Source: Metridium senile (taxonomy: Eukaryota; Cnidaria; Anthozoa; Actiniaria; Metridiidae). Taken from it: 64,000 nucleotides of DNA. Position 1 is the stretch's first letter, and every line of letters starts with the position of its first letter. Shown piece after piece: positions 35,951 to 48,800 of the stretch. Both the position numbers and the translations under genes were made by a program. The stretch is from positions 33,847,160-33,911,159 of the forward strand of contig OX459096.1 of assembly GCA_949775045.1 (NCBI GenBank). The letters run 5' to 3'. The notes beneath the pieces were generated by a model. The model ran no database searches, was not told the DNA's origin, and worked only from the letters and a program-made list of their open reading frames with translations.

Positions 35951-37096
35951 TTAAGAGCGGTTGTCAGGATCGGTCAGGTAAGACGTGCAGAACGAGGTTT
36001 TTCGAAATCCTTCAAACTCTGCCAGTTCGTAGGCCTATATAAACTAAAAACCCTGTGTAAGTTTCATCTCAATCGGATAAATATTTTAGGAGTACGGGAT
36101 CGATATTTGAATTCCGAGCTTACTTCCGGTTTAACGAGGTCATTCTACAGCACCACCGAAAACTCTTTAGAACACAAAAAATTTAACTGTTTTACAACAA
36201 AATCAAAATCGTTCCATAAAATTAACATAATTCTTTAGCAAATTGCAAATTATTGGAACATATTCATTTATAACAAATATTTTAGAGATTTTTCAATTAT
36301 TTTAAATTTTCGGAGCACTTTTTGGTAGGTAAAGTTTATTACCAAATAACTCCACTGTTACATCGATTTACACTTAAAAATCATATCACAGACGAAGAAA
36401 AACTATTCCTTTTCTTAGATATCAAATAATATTTTTGGGCAAATGAAAAGTGAATTTTTGGCGATGTTTTTTGTAACGTCAATTTGACACGAAAATCACA
36501 ATTGTTTACATAAGCGACGCGAGTGATTATCAGCTGAATGATAAATATTTGGCTGGCGAGAATGGTCTTTTTCTCCAAGTAAGTACACTAAAATTCAAAA
36601 ACATATTTAATCTATGGTTTGTACGTTCTCTGATAAACAAAACAGTTGAATTTAAAGCTTTTGAGACAAATTTTAATATATTGTCGGGCTTGATTGGTGG
36701 TCAAAGAGTGGTTATAAACAAACACTTCAACTGCCAAGGTCGTCTTTTAAACGGTGAAAATTAAAAAAAATACTCCTTCCAGTTGATAAAAACGGTCAAA
36801 ATAAACCTTATATACATCTTACCTCGATGTATAGTTTTTCTTGGAACGTATTTTCATCTTGAGTACAGTTAACGGAGTTCGTTTGCTCGAATACATGGAC
36901 AGCCGTGTGACACACAGGAAACCCACAACGATCACGTATTTGAGTTTATTTTATGCATGGTCGGCAAAATCAAAAGACTACGTTTTTATGGATAAATTTA
37001 GGTTTAATTTCGCATGGCCATTTATTTTATCTACCCTAATATTTAGAAAGTTTTTAAAAACATGCTTTATGCCTAGAAACGTATTCAACTTGCAGA

Positions 37097-37369
37097 TACA
37101 GCCGATCTCGAAAAGGTTGTTCACCTGAAAAGACATATATACTAAAAGAAATATCACGTGACTCATTATATATATTCTCTTTCCCCGCGTGTAGAAAGTA
37201 AGATGCGTTTCAAAATAATATGGCGGTGAATTCAAACAAGCAGTATCTTCCCCCGCTAGAAGTACCTGACTTTCTACACGCGCGGAAAGTAAATATATAA
37301 TGAGTCACGTGATATTTATTTTAGTATATTTGTCTTTTCAGGTGGACAACCTTTTCGAGATCGGCTGTA
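37097..37369. mobile_element. 273-bp palindromic MITE (TACAGCCGATCTCGAAAAGG)
   Basis: TACAGCCGATCTCGAAAAGG is inverted as CCTTTTCGAGATCGGCTGTA. Arms of ~105 bp contain ATATCACGTGACTCATTATA and CGCGTGTAGAAAGT. Absent from the matching place in the right arm (near 41600), so it is a later insertion. About 15 bp of extra sequence at its left edge has no match in that arm. Confidence 0.8.
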
Positions 37370-37501
37370 TTTTAGAATTTTCTGGTTCTACAAATAGAAA
37401 ATTTAACGAGCTGCTATAAATAGACTAATTCATTGAAGCGTCGATCGACGTCTGTTTATATTTATAGATAAAACTCCATTTTTCCCAAAAAACAACTATT
37501 A

Positions 37502-37755
37502 TGTTAATAATAATAATAATAATAATTTATTTACTTAATATAGCGCTTTTTAACATTAAAATGATCAAGAGCGCTTTACATGAATAAGTCAATAAAATAT
37601 AAATATATAACATGAATAATTACTATAAATATTAATCTATAAAAATCAAATACTAAAAAACGAAATACTAAGTGGAAATATTCTAAATGGAAATATTCTA
37701 AATAAAAATAACTAAGTTAAATTCACTAAAAACTACTTGTTATAAGCTATATTAA
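37502..37755 (+). mobile_element. TAA-rich repeat with AGCGC...GCGCTT hairpin
   Basis: (TAA)n, then TTATTTACTTAATATAGCGC, TTTTTAACATTAAAATGATC and AAGAGCGCTTTACATG. Related sequences occur near 22335 and 24030. It is missing from the right arm of the large element, so it is inserted there. Possibly the tail of a non-LTR or SINE element. Confidence 0.55.
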
Positions 37756-37814
37756 AAAGATGTTATAACAGAATAAATATTTTTGGTTGTTAAAATTCAA
37801 GATAAACTATGATT

Positions 37815-37985
37815 TGTTTCAAATGGAAACTGACGAGTAAACTTGTATAGGCTGCGTCGGTGTTTGATATCAATGATAGGTAATATAATGAAATTTGTAA
37901 TACTGTACAAAATGTTGACTTAACTTTACTGACGTTTCGAGCTTTAGCCCTTCGTCGGAGCACTAAGAAAATTGCGTGACAATAC
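37815..37985 (-). mobile_element. Repeat with GAAGGGCTAAAGCTCGAAAC motif
   Basis: On the minus strand it reads GACGAAGGGCTAAAGCTCGA AACGTCAGTAAAG followed by TTAAGTCAACA and ending CACCGACGCAGCCTATACAA. Other copies: 15361-15515 (+) and a back-to-back pair at 50220-50390. The GA-stem-GAAAC arrangement is reminiscent of hammerhead motifs in Penelope-like elements (inference). Confidence 0.55.
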
Positions 37986-38394
37986 TTAGGAATCCCTATG
38001 ACATTTTTGGCGGGAAATATATTGTTATATAAAGAACACAAACTAGCATTTACATACAGTTAGGATGCTCGACCTATCAACACTTTATTTAATACGTGTA
38101 TCGGAGTAATACATGATTATTATTGAAACCTGAACAGCAGAGAATTAGGGGTGGACCATTAGAAGTTGGGGGAGGGGGGGTAGCAATTCCCAAAATAAAA
38201 AACGTGCACGGCCAATGCGTCTCCCCTCCCCCTCCCCCCCCCCCCCCCCCCCCCCAAAAAATCCTGCACAGAGCCAAGCTAAAAAAAAAAAACATGCAGG
38301 ACCTTGAGGGGTAGCGAATGCTAAAATTTTAAAATCCGAACCTGAGATTCTAGAAATATATCAGCTCATGCATTTATTGTATTTAAAAATTCTA

Positions 38395-39235
38395 GACTCC
38401 AAGCATGGGCAGCAGAGTATCGTTCGCATTTGTATTCGCTTGTAATCTCCGTGTATTTATAGCTACCAACGGTCGTTTATTTGTTTGCTTTGTTATTCCA
38501 TTGACCCTTCGTCATATTTCTAGCTCCTATTTCAATCTCGTGATGTTAGTCTATCTGGTATTAAAAGCGATCGTATGTCACTCGGTTACTAATCGGTAAC
38601 TTCTTTAACTGCCCCCGAAGGTATATAAAATATAGCCTCCTCCGCAGGCAACTCCTGAGTCCGAGAGTGATTTTCGTGATTTTGGGGTTCCTGTGTTGAA
38701 AATTCGAGGACGACGAAGCCTGGTGACGGCCCCAGTGAGTTTGATGATTACCAAAGTTTCCCTACCCTCGCCTAGATGGTAGAAATTCTGATGCGCAAAC
38801 AAAATGCGCAGTTGGTGTCTCTGGTGTCAATATATGGAGGCTATATAAAATACATAAAATATTAGCATTAGTGTAACGTATTAGAGTAACGCACGCCCTA
38901 TAAACACACAGAAATATTTCTGTGTGTTTATTGGGTGTGCTTTACACTAATACGTTAGGTTTGAATTTCAAAGCGCTCTCAAGCTACCAACGGCACACAC
39001 AGGTCGGTAACGCTGATCCATTACCGGAAACTCTAAGGATTAAATACAGCACAGGAAACCCAAAGGCTCTCATCAAGTTGCTCTCATGGCTATAATATAT
39101 TTTATTTCATTGTATAAGTTATTTTATATAAAAGTGACATAAAGCCGGACTCCCGGTGCCGTTGGTAGCTATAAAAACACGGAGATTACAAGCGAATTCA
39201 AACGCGAACGATACTCTGCTGCCCATGCTCCAAGA
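38395..39235. repeat. Inverted repeat bracketing small palindromes
   Basis: CATGGGCAGCAGAGTATCGT at ~38404 is matched inverted near 39213-39232, with ~75-bp arms that include CTTGTAATCTCCGTGT and TAGCTACCAACGG. Inside lie the MITE 38631-38845 (TATAGCCTCC termini) and a ~95-bp palindrome at 38872-38962 (ACACACAGAAATATTTCTGTGTGT centre). Confidence 0.65.
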
Positions 39236-39240
39236 CATCA

Positions 39241-39330
39241 AAAGCACGAAAATCCGAGACTCCCGGGGGGACTCTAAGACATCAAAAACACGAAAATCCG
39301 AGACTTTGAGACATCAAAAACACAAAAATC
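39241..39330. repeat. ~29-bp tandem repeat
   Basis: GACATCAAAAACACGAAAAT plus CCGAGACT recurs three times with changes. It abuts the inverted repeat ending at 39235. Confidence 0.6.
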
Positions 39331-39450
39331 CTAGATCAGTATACAATATATACCAAAACATAGTCGACCTTGGTGTGCTTTCCCGACAAAAAGTGAACAA
39401 ATCGCCCGAAAGTTAACTGAGCAAAGTCGCGAAGTAACTGCGCGTTGTAC

Positions 39451-40825
39451 CACAGGTAGCCCAAGCGTAGAGTTAGTACAAGGGAATGTATGGTGAATCG
39501 TAATTTTAATAGAAATATGTCAATTAAATTTACCCTTCTTACATGGATGTTTTTTGTGGTCTCTGATAATGTCTGTGAAGAATTTTTGGAACATTTGACC
39601 AGTTGTACATCCCCTTGTTAATATATTGACAAGGTTGGACGCTAGCGGCACCAACTCACTTCCAATCCAGTCTACTTCAGAAGCTTTTTTTCCACGAAAA
39701 ACAATGCCTTTCCAAAAATCACTCCTCACAGCTAAGGAAGGGTTTTTTTTTTTTTATCAATCCATACCAAATTCTTCGAGCCAGCGCGCGGTACTGAGCC
39801 GTGAGCCCTCCAGACCCTCAATAAAACGACTACGAAAACCGCCATTTTAACCGTGAAGGTACAATCCGGAACAGAAAAGCCGTTGAAGGCGCGATATGGC
39901 CTGGGAACGATTGCAAATGTAACCCTGACCCGGAGGGAGTCAGTAAATTGTCAATCGTCAGCGAACAACGAACTATCCGATGCGAGTGAAATTTTAGCCT
40001 CCTTTTGTACTTTGCCATCAATCAACAGTGGTTTTAATAGCAGGGAAAACTCTTCATATTTATGCATGAGTCAACTAAAACCCCGACCCCCCCACCCCGG
40101 GACAATGTGGGGATTAGGTGGGGGATAGTGGGGGAATAGACTGCCAATCGTCCCCTACAGGGTGGGGGATTAGTCATTTTTAGTGATAAAGCTGGCCCGT
40201 GGGGGTGGGGATTTATTATGAGCCCGCAATATTAAATTCAGTGGCTGTTTACCAAAAACTGAGCCCGCAATGTAAAACATCAGCAGTTGATTACAAAGTC
40301 AGCAACCTCGTGTTTGATTGTGTAAAAGGCGAGTGCTTTTGTTATTCAATTTGGTTTTTTGAGCGAAATCAAAGGCCAACCTTGCCCAATTTAAACCTGA
40401 TTTAAAAGCAAAGAATGAATGTGTAAAACATCATCATGGTTGAATAAATCAAGTGTTGATTAGCTTTCAGCTTTCAGTTTGCTTTAATATGGACAATCAA
40501 GATAGCCCCAGNNNNNNNNNNNNNNNNNNNNNNNNNNNNNNNNNNNNNNNNNNNNNNNNNNNNNNNNNNNNNNNNNNNNNNNNNNNNNNNNNNNNNNNNN
40601 NNNNNNNNNNNNNNNNNNNNNNNNNNNNNNNNNNNNNNNNNNNNNNNNNNNNNNNNNNNNNNNNNNNNNNNNNNNNNNNNNNNNNNNNNNNNNNNNNNNN
40701 NNNNNNNNNNNAGAGACCACAAAAAACATCCATGTAAGAAGGGTAAATTTAATTGACTTATTTCTATTAAAATTACGATTCACCATACATTCCCTTGTAC
40801 TAACTCTACGCTTGGGCTACCTGTG
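39451..40825. mobile_element. TIR element (CACAGGTAGCCCAAGCG) containing the assembly gap
   Basis: Bases 39451-39565 are matched inverted by 40712-40825 (CACAGGTAGCCCAAGCGTAG; ACATGGATGTTTTTTGTGGT). Termini resemble those of the 1.6-kb element at 26094-27728. True length is uncertain because 200 N interrupt it exactly where the right arm resumes. No clear target duplication. Confidence 0.7.
40512..40711. other. Assembly gap, 200 N
   Basis: Exactly 200 unknown bases, probably a placeholder length. Open frames across it are meaningless. Confidence 0.99.
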
Positions 40826-43101
40826 AACCAACACACAAACAGTTGTTTTCGCTTTGAATTTCAGAGAACAAAATTCTGTCTAAATGAATTGTTAGAATCG
40901 ATCGAGTTGTATCATTATTACAGGTTTAATAATCTAATCCAAATCCTTATTGAAACTGTTAGGATTGCAACTGCATTGATATTAGGAACAAGTTTCCTCT
41001 TCTCTGTACATGTTCTCTCCTGTTGGCCACTGAGTAACATTAACAAAGAAGCGGGCAGACTGGGGAGGAGAAAGGGTAGTGAAGTAAAGAAGTATTTCAG
41101 TTTCCTTTCCATTTTTTTCCTAGTACCGCAAGTCTAATAACACAAGTGGACAGACGAAATTAATTTACTGTACATTGATATCGGGGAATTCTAAGTGTCA
41201 CGCAATTTTATTAGTACTGTGCACGGCTGTCGACGCATTCAACTTCCATTGTGGATTTTAGATTTGCTATCAGTATGTTTTTACTTTAATTTGCAGCTGT
41301 GAAGTTGTCGATTTCAAGAGTTGACAGTCAGATTGTTCCATTGTTTGTTATAATTGAAAGCAGAACGTCGCAAATTAAAACAGCGTCAAAGAAGAACGGT
41401 ACAGATTTGTGAATTGAAACAAATCATAGTTTATCTTGAATGTTAACAACCAAAAATATTTATTCTGTTAGAACATAATAGTTCTTTTTGGGGAAAAATG
41501 GAGTTTTATCTATAAATATAAACAGACGTCGACGCGTCAATGAATTAGTCTATTTATAGCAGCTCGTTAAATTTTCTATTTGTAGAACCAGAAAATTCCA
41601 TACGTTTCAAGGCATAAAGCCTGTTTTGTAAAACTTTCTATATATTAGGGTAGATATTATAAATGGCCATGCGAAATTAAACCTAAATTTATCCATAAAA
41701 ACATAGTCTTTTGATTTTGACCATGCATAAAACACTCAAATACGTGATCGTTGTGGGTTTCCTGTGTGTCACGCAATTTTCATATATTGCTGTACACGGC
41801 CGTCGATGTATTCGGGCAAACGAACTCCGTTAACTGTACTCAAGATGAAAATACGTTCCAAGAAAAACTATACATCGAGGTAAGATGTATATAAGGTTTA
41901 TTTTGACCGTTTTTATCAACTGGAAGGAGTATTTTTTTAATTTTCACCGTTTAAAAGACGACCTTGGCAGTTGGAGTGTTTGTTTATAACCGCTCTTTGA
42001 CCGCCAATCAAGCCCGACAATACATTAAAACTTGTCTCAAAAGCTTTAAATCCAACTGTTTTGTTTATCAGAGAACGTAAAAACCATAGATTAAATATGT
42101 TTTTGAATTTTAGTGTACTTACTTGGAGAAAAAGACCATTCTCGCCAGCCAAATATTTATCATTCAGCTGATAATCACTCGCGTCGATTAGGTATTTTTC
42201 GGGTCAAATTGACGTTACAAAAAACATCGCCAAAAATTCACTTTTCATTTGCCCAAAAATATTATTTAATATTTAAGAAAAGGAATAGTTTTTCTTCATC
42301 TGTGATATGATTTTTAAGTGTAAATCGATGTAACAGTGGAGTTATTTGGTAATAAACTTTACCTACCAAAAAGTGCTCCGAAAATTTAAAATAATTGAAA
42401 AATCTCTAAAATATTTGTTATAAATGAATATGTTCCAATAATTTGCAATTTGCTAAAGAATTATGTTAATTTTATGGAACGATTTTGATTTTGTTGTAAA
42501 ACATTAAATTTTTTGTGTTCTAAAGAGTTTTCGGTGGTGCTGTAGAATGACCTCGTTAAACCGGAAGTAAGCTCGGAATTCAAATATCGATCCCGTACTC
42601 CTAAAATATTTATCCGATTGAGATGAAACTTACACAGGGTTTTTAGTTTATATAGGCCTACGAACTGGCAGAGTTTGAAGGATTTCGAAAAACCTCGTTC
42701 TGCACGTCTTACCTGACCGATCCTGACAACCGCTCTTAAAAGCTTTTAACTTTAATCAATTTTAAAGTGAATACCATCATATTAATGCCGAGAAGTTATT
42801 TAATGCTGGGGATAAATTTTGTTTGAAAAAACATTATATTTTGAGAGCTAAGCTCTCCTCAATATACACTATTTTTCGTCTCGCCAGTTGCTAAATTTGA
42901 TCTCACCGAGGCCGAATCAAAAATCGCTTCTAAAAAATTCAATTTTTAATATTTCCCAAAACTAATAAGCTTTCGAATACATGTGAACCAAAATAACTTT
43001 GTGGGTGAAGTATAAAGGAAATCTATTTGATGACCCGAAATCATCGGTCCGCTTTTAGTGAGACTGCCTCTGAAAATGTTACCATGGAAATCACAGTGTA
43101 G

Positions 43102-45044
43102 TCATCAAGAACAACGAACCTTTAGTGACGCTGCTTTGGGACCCAGGTTAGATAAGATTCTCTAAACCATAGCGATGGTATTTCTTCAACCGTCTATGGT
43201 GGGGCAACTTATCGAAGGCTTTAGCAAAGATGAGTATTGTTTATTATAACTTTAATGACAAATGAATACCTAGCATACACATTTAATTGAAATATATATT
43301 ATGTTCCGAATAATGGTATTTTGAAAACTCGTTCTTTCTCGCCATCGTCTGAATTGAGGTGACTCCAGTATTATAATTGCAAAAAAGAATTGATAATGTT
43401 TTAACTCGCTAGTATGCCGTCAAAATATCACGATATTACTAATTTTACATGCTTCAAACATTTATGCTTCCGGGTTTACAGAGTAATCAAAATTATATTT
43501 CATAGCCGCGTTTATCACCAGTAGCCGATTTTCTAGCAATGGAATTTTCAAATATTGCGCTCCAGTTCGTAAATTTGATTATCGATTTCCAAGAAACTTC
43601 ATATTCCCGGGAAATATATATAGTCATCGTCTTATGTGTCAAGTTTAGATGGATAGATTCCTTTATTTAAACAGGGTAGCTCTTTCAGTATTTACAAACT
43701 GTAATAACTGTTATCAATAGAGGCCCTACAAAAAATACACTAGGAAAATAATACTAAAAACTAAATAAATACCATATAAAAGATAAAATACAATTAAAAA
43801 ATTATGTATAGGATAATGGATGAGCTCCGAGGCTTATTAAATTTTTTTTTCAATAAGCTGAGGAGCGATTAAATTTAAATTAAATTAAATTAAATTAAAT
43901 AATTAAATTAAATTAAATTTTTTGATTTAATTTAATACACATTCTCATTGTTTTCGAAGGAAAACCACTTACTAACAATTCCCAAAGGGTCCATTAACTA
44001 AACTATTTTTCTTGTCCGTCCCATGGGACCAATGCTAACAATGTCTTTTGTAACAAGTATCAAGAAAAAGACATTTCGTTTTTATTTAAACCAAAACTGA
44101 CATCGGTTGGTGAGATAGCATACAGCGTTAGGTGTAGGAATTCGAAGGCAGAGATTGCAGGTTCGAATCTTGTTGGTGTCATTTGATTTTTTATCTATCA
44201 AAGTATCTTTCAAACCTCGATCTGGATAAAAAAAAAATAATAACCTCTAGCTCCAAATAATAACCTCTGGTTCCAATTGAGTGACTACAATAATGACCTA
44301 TGAATAATTAATTCATCAGCCCCACTCTTCCCTGCTGAATTCAAAACCCTCCCCAGCTTGAAGATTCTCGTAAATAATGACTACTTCGAAACAATAAAAG
44401 TGTGTATTAACTTAGCATAAATACTATGATGGTAGAGCGACCCTATCTGACCAGTAAAAAGGTGTATAGCCAGCGGGAACAGTATCGAAACAAAGGAAAA
44501 ACAATTAGTGTCCACTGCTAACTATTTGGTCCTTTTCATGTGCGAGACAAAATCGCTCAAACGTTTATAATAAATATATAATACTGATCTCTACAAATTC
44601 TACTTGTACTATTTTTAGTTTGAAGAACATTGTTCGAACGGGAGTATAACGTGCTGAACCATATTTACAGCTATGATACTTATGAATGTTTGTTGTTAAA
44701 CTTTTGAAAATATAGAAATCCGGCGATTCCTGTGAACGGGTAATGTTATCGCATCTTATCACACTAAAAATACCATTGTTAGAAAATCGGCCAATGATGG
44801 TAAATGCATTTTTGAAATATAATTTCGAATATACTAGTAAAAGCCTAAATATCTGAAATAACACATATTTAATTGATAATGTTTTTGACGTTTGCAATTA
44901 TGTTGGAATCACTTTTCACTTTTTTCGTGCCGAGTATTTTAAGATAAAACGTTTGTCTTAAATGGTTTGGCTTTTGCATAGTTAGGCAACCAGCTTATTG
45001 AATTGTGTCAAATCAACAATGGAAGCATGCATCTGTTTGGATTC
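43102..45044. other. Non-coding stretch between the foldback element and the NACHT-WD40 gene
   Basis: AT-rich. Contains an AAATT pentamer array (43874-43925). A tRNA-like stretch at ~44106-44175 has a B box GGTTCGAATCTT but a weak A box, probably a degenerate SINE head. No gene recognised. Confidence 0.5.
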
Positions 45045-45781
45045 TCATTTGCTGTTGGTTCTTGAGTCAATTCCTTCTAGCTTGACAGTGAAGTCTAGTG
45101 CAAATAAAGATGAGATCAGTCTTTGATATATATAATTGGAGAGCAATAATGATGATGATGATGAAAGTGATTAATATTGGTGATGATGAGCATAATAAAA
45201 ATGGTAATAATAGTGATGACGCTAGACAATAAGTTATTATTATTAAGTTATCACGATTTTTTTAAATGATAATGATCGATGAAGTTGATGGTAATATAAC
45301 GATGATAAAGAAATCTAATTGTGGTAATCATGCCTGATGATGATGAGGATAACAACGACGTCGACGGTTAATGATGATATCGTAATGTTTAAAGTCCGAC
45401 AATGAGGACTGGACGGGATTTCAAGTCCGCGCAATTAGAGGAATCTTTAAATAAAAATGAACAATTCTATATGGTAAAAAAGAACTTTAAAGCCGAGGAG
45501 GGTTTTGAATATAATATGATGATGATGACAGAGAAGTTTATTATTATCACGATGATAAAGATGGCACTGAGTGGTGGTTTTGATATCATGATCATGATGG
45601 TAACAACGACGTCAAATGTTGTTGATGATATTGTTATTTAGTTTGATGATGATGATGATATATATGCGTTCATTATTACTGAGGCGTTCATTAAAATGGC
45701 ACTGAGTGGTGGTTGTGATAATGATCATGATAATAACAACGACATCGAAGGTTGTTGATGATATTGTTATTTAGTATGCTA

Positions 45782-45858
<77 letters not shown>

Positions 45859-48800
45859 AGGCGTTCATTATTACTATGATGATGGTGAGGGTTATGACAA
45901 TGATGATGATAACGACAACGGTTATTGATGCACAATAGTATAATTATAATGCAATGATAGAGACGATAACGATGATAATAATGATCACAATGATGACGTT
46001 GCTAATGATATATATCGTTGTCATTGCTTTAATCATGGCATTATAATACAAGTGAACAGCCTTACCTGGAAAAGACATTGCCCTTGTACCTTGTACTGGA
46101 CATTGAAAAGGCTCAAGATTACGCCCTTGTCTTCGTAACATTACTAATGGTATAATACTCTCACAACCAACTGCAATAACATCTCCGTTAAATAATGGCT
46201 GCACTGTTACGATCTGAAATCAAGACGTTAATGAATGTTATCGTGAGCTAATAAATGATAAACTACTATAAAACACAGATAATAAAAATTAATCACTCAC
46301 TCATTACTACATAGGGCATGCATGCAATCAGTGTTATATCATCCTTATAATAAGTTAGCAATTATATTAATTTGTTGTTGTTGTTGTTGTTGTATTCGGT
46401 TTTGTTTGCTAATTCTGTACGTACACTAACAAAAAGCTCACGAACACTTTGGAATGGAAAGATGAAGACTACAGTTACAAATGTTGGGTTATTCCTAGTT
46501 CTTTTTTCCAACATCTATTTAACCAAATGAAAACCAGTATTCACCTTGTCTGCTGTGAAGCTTGCTACCTGTTGACCTTCCTCAACATCCCATAATTGTA
46601 TAGTCTTGTCGTCATGGGATACGGCATACCGTCCACCAGAACTGATGACGTCAATCCGTCGACTATAGTGCATGCTGGGTAGGACGTAACAAGCTATGCC
46701 TACAACAAAAATCATTTCTCGTAAAGCTAAATCCTTTTTAACGCAGTAGCATGACAATTGATAGGCTTCTTCCATGCTGCTAATGTAATTGTTTCAGAAT
46801 TAGTTGTCGCGGCTTAAGCAACAATCGTCAAGCCAAGACCGAAATGAATGCTGGTTTAGCGCTGGTAATGTAATCAAATCAGACCTGTTTTCTAGAGAAC
46901 TAATAACAAAATATGAGTATATTTACACGTGCTTGTTATTGTACAATCAATTTTGTTGATAACAAGTATGCTTTATAACAGGGTTCGTGCTGATGTCAGT
47001 AGACAAAATCTAAGGAGTTTTCAAGGACCAAAAAGTAATTTTTAATCACTTTTTGCGACAACTTTGATATACGAAAATTTACGAATTTACGAAAATGATG
47101 TACAATACTAGAATTTTTACTTAACTTTAATTTGCAATACTAGAATTTTTTTACCCTATTTTAGCTAGAATTAATGAGTTTTTAAGGAGTTTTTGCTGAT
47201 TCCAACGTTCAAGGGCTTTTCAAGTGCCCTTAAAAACGTAAATCAAATCTAAGGAGTTTTCAAGGAGTTTAAGGAGTAGCACGAACCCTGTAATAAACAT
47301 TACCATAACAAAACCAACATTCTTTTTGGTCTTGCCTTTCAGCAAGCATTAAAATGCTCGTTTTTCTTAAGCCGCGACAACAGTGTTTAAAATAAGTGTA
47401 TACAGACAATAATGACAACTTCCTTTAAACTTTAATTTATGACCTAATAAGGGAGCGGTCATTATTTATGCTGAGGTAGGGAGTGGGTGATTTTTTGCTT
47501 CAAATTTACAAAATGACAAAACTCCTCCCTTGCCATAAACATGTTCATGACCCTTCCCTCCATGCTAAAATCGTGATCCATCCTTCAGTTGCCTATAGGA
47601 AAATTAGTAACCTCTCCTTCAGAAGCCTTGAAAATTCCATAACCTCTCCTCCCATTCACCCACCCCCTACCCCACCATATAAATAATGATCTATAGCGAT
47701 CTTTGAACTTTCAAACGGTTTCCTTCGCATGTTTCTTGTGAGATTATGAAAAGTATAAATCATAATCGTTCAATATACCATTTACTAGATCCCATATAAC
47801 GATATGATAGGTATCCTTATGTGACGTCAATGCCATTCTATCGTTGATAACAGCAAGAGACTGGGCATCAGTATCTTTTGGATATCGCAGATCGTGAAGG
47901 AGCTTTTCTAGGAATGGTAACAATAGAGGTTTTAGAATAAATACAAGAAACGAATACAAGTTGAATGATATTGTAATTTATTATCCAACTAGTCATAGAC
48001 GAGTTAAAATATCGCAGGAGTAGGACTGGATCGAGTAAAAATATCCAGCGATATTTTTACTCGTCTATGACAAGCCTTCATAAAAGAACAAAAACCTTTA
48101 TTCTGATGATTGGATAATAAATAACTTATTAGACAGTTTATTGTGTAATATGGCTGGATATTTTACTCGTTAACTAAAATACAGCGTTTCACTCGTAAAA
48201 TATCCTACCATATTACACATATTACACATTACTTACTGGTTTGGACATTCCATACTGAAGGATGTCGTATATAGTCATCTTCATTTGTTCGTCGCATGGC
48301 GGCCGTGAATAACTTGCCATCAGGAGTGAACGCAGCAAGAGTCAAGACATATCTTATGTAACCAGTCCGTTGAACATGGAATAACAACTTTCTTTTAATG
48401 ATATCCCATATGTAAATGACCTCGAGCTTCTCATCGTTATGTGCCAGCACTGTGCCTTGACTGTTCACTATAAAAGCCTGGATTCTGTTCTCCTGTCGAG
48501 GTCCTAACAACTCTCCTGTTTCTTCTCCCGACTCAATATCGTATATTTTGAGACTTTTCTGGTCAAAGCCGTAGGTTAGAATCTCTTCTCTGTCGTTGAC
48601 TACACAGAGATCTGGAGTCCCAGCGAACATGAAGTCAGGAATCTTTCCTTTGAGAAAACGTAATGCTTTCCATGTACTTAGGTCGATAATGGCCACCTCA
48701 TTATGGACGCGAAGAACAGCTCTTCGATCGTTGATCACCTTGATGTAGTTAGAAACAATACCAGTTACTTTGCAAACTGGAAGAAACGTCGACATATCCC

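Larger units (their letters stand above)
33238..43070. mobile_element. 9.8-kb inverted-repeat (foldback) element with 4-bp target duplication TGAA
   Basis: The right arm 41424-43070 pairs, inverted, with left-arm segments 33238-33568, 35955-37096, 37370-37500 and ~37755-37812. Termini are GAGGCAGTCTCACTAAAAGC and its inverse; TGAA flanks both (33234-33237, 43071-43074). The arms have diverged, so this is not an assembly fold. The centre (37815-41420) holds other repeats and an assembly gap. No transposase was recognised. Both arms contain a ~71-codon open frame (36549-36764 +, 41937-42152 -) that may be chance. Confidence 0.75.

Noticed and set aside
36549..42152. A similar ~71-codon frame in both arms of the large palindrome (36549-36764 +, 41937-42152 -)
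   Set aside because: The frames are kept because the arms are duplicates. Composition is not clearly protein-like and no family was recognised; at most a remnant of a transposon gene.
33238..43070. Assembly artefact (false inverted duplication)
   Set aside because: The arms differ by substitutions and by three clean insertions, one with a TTAA duplication, so they are genuine old copies.
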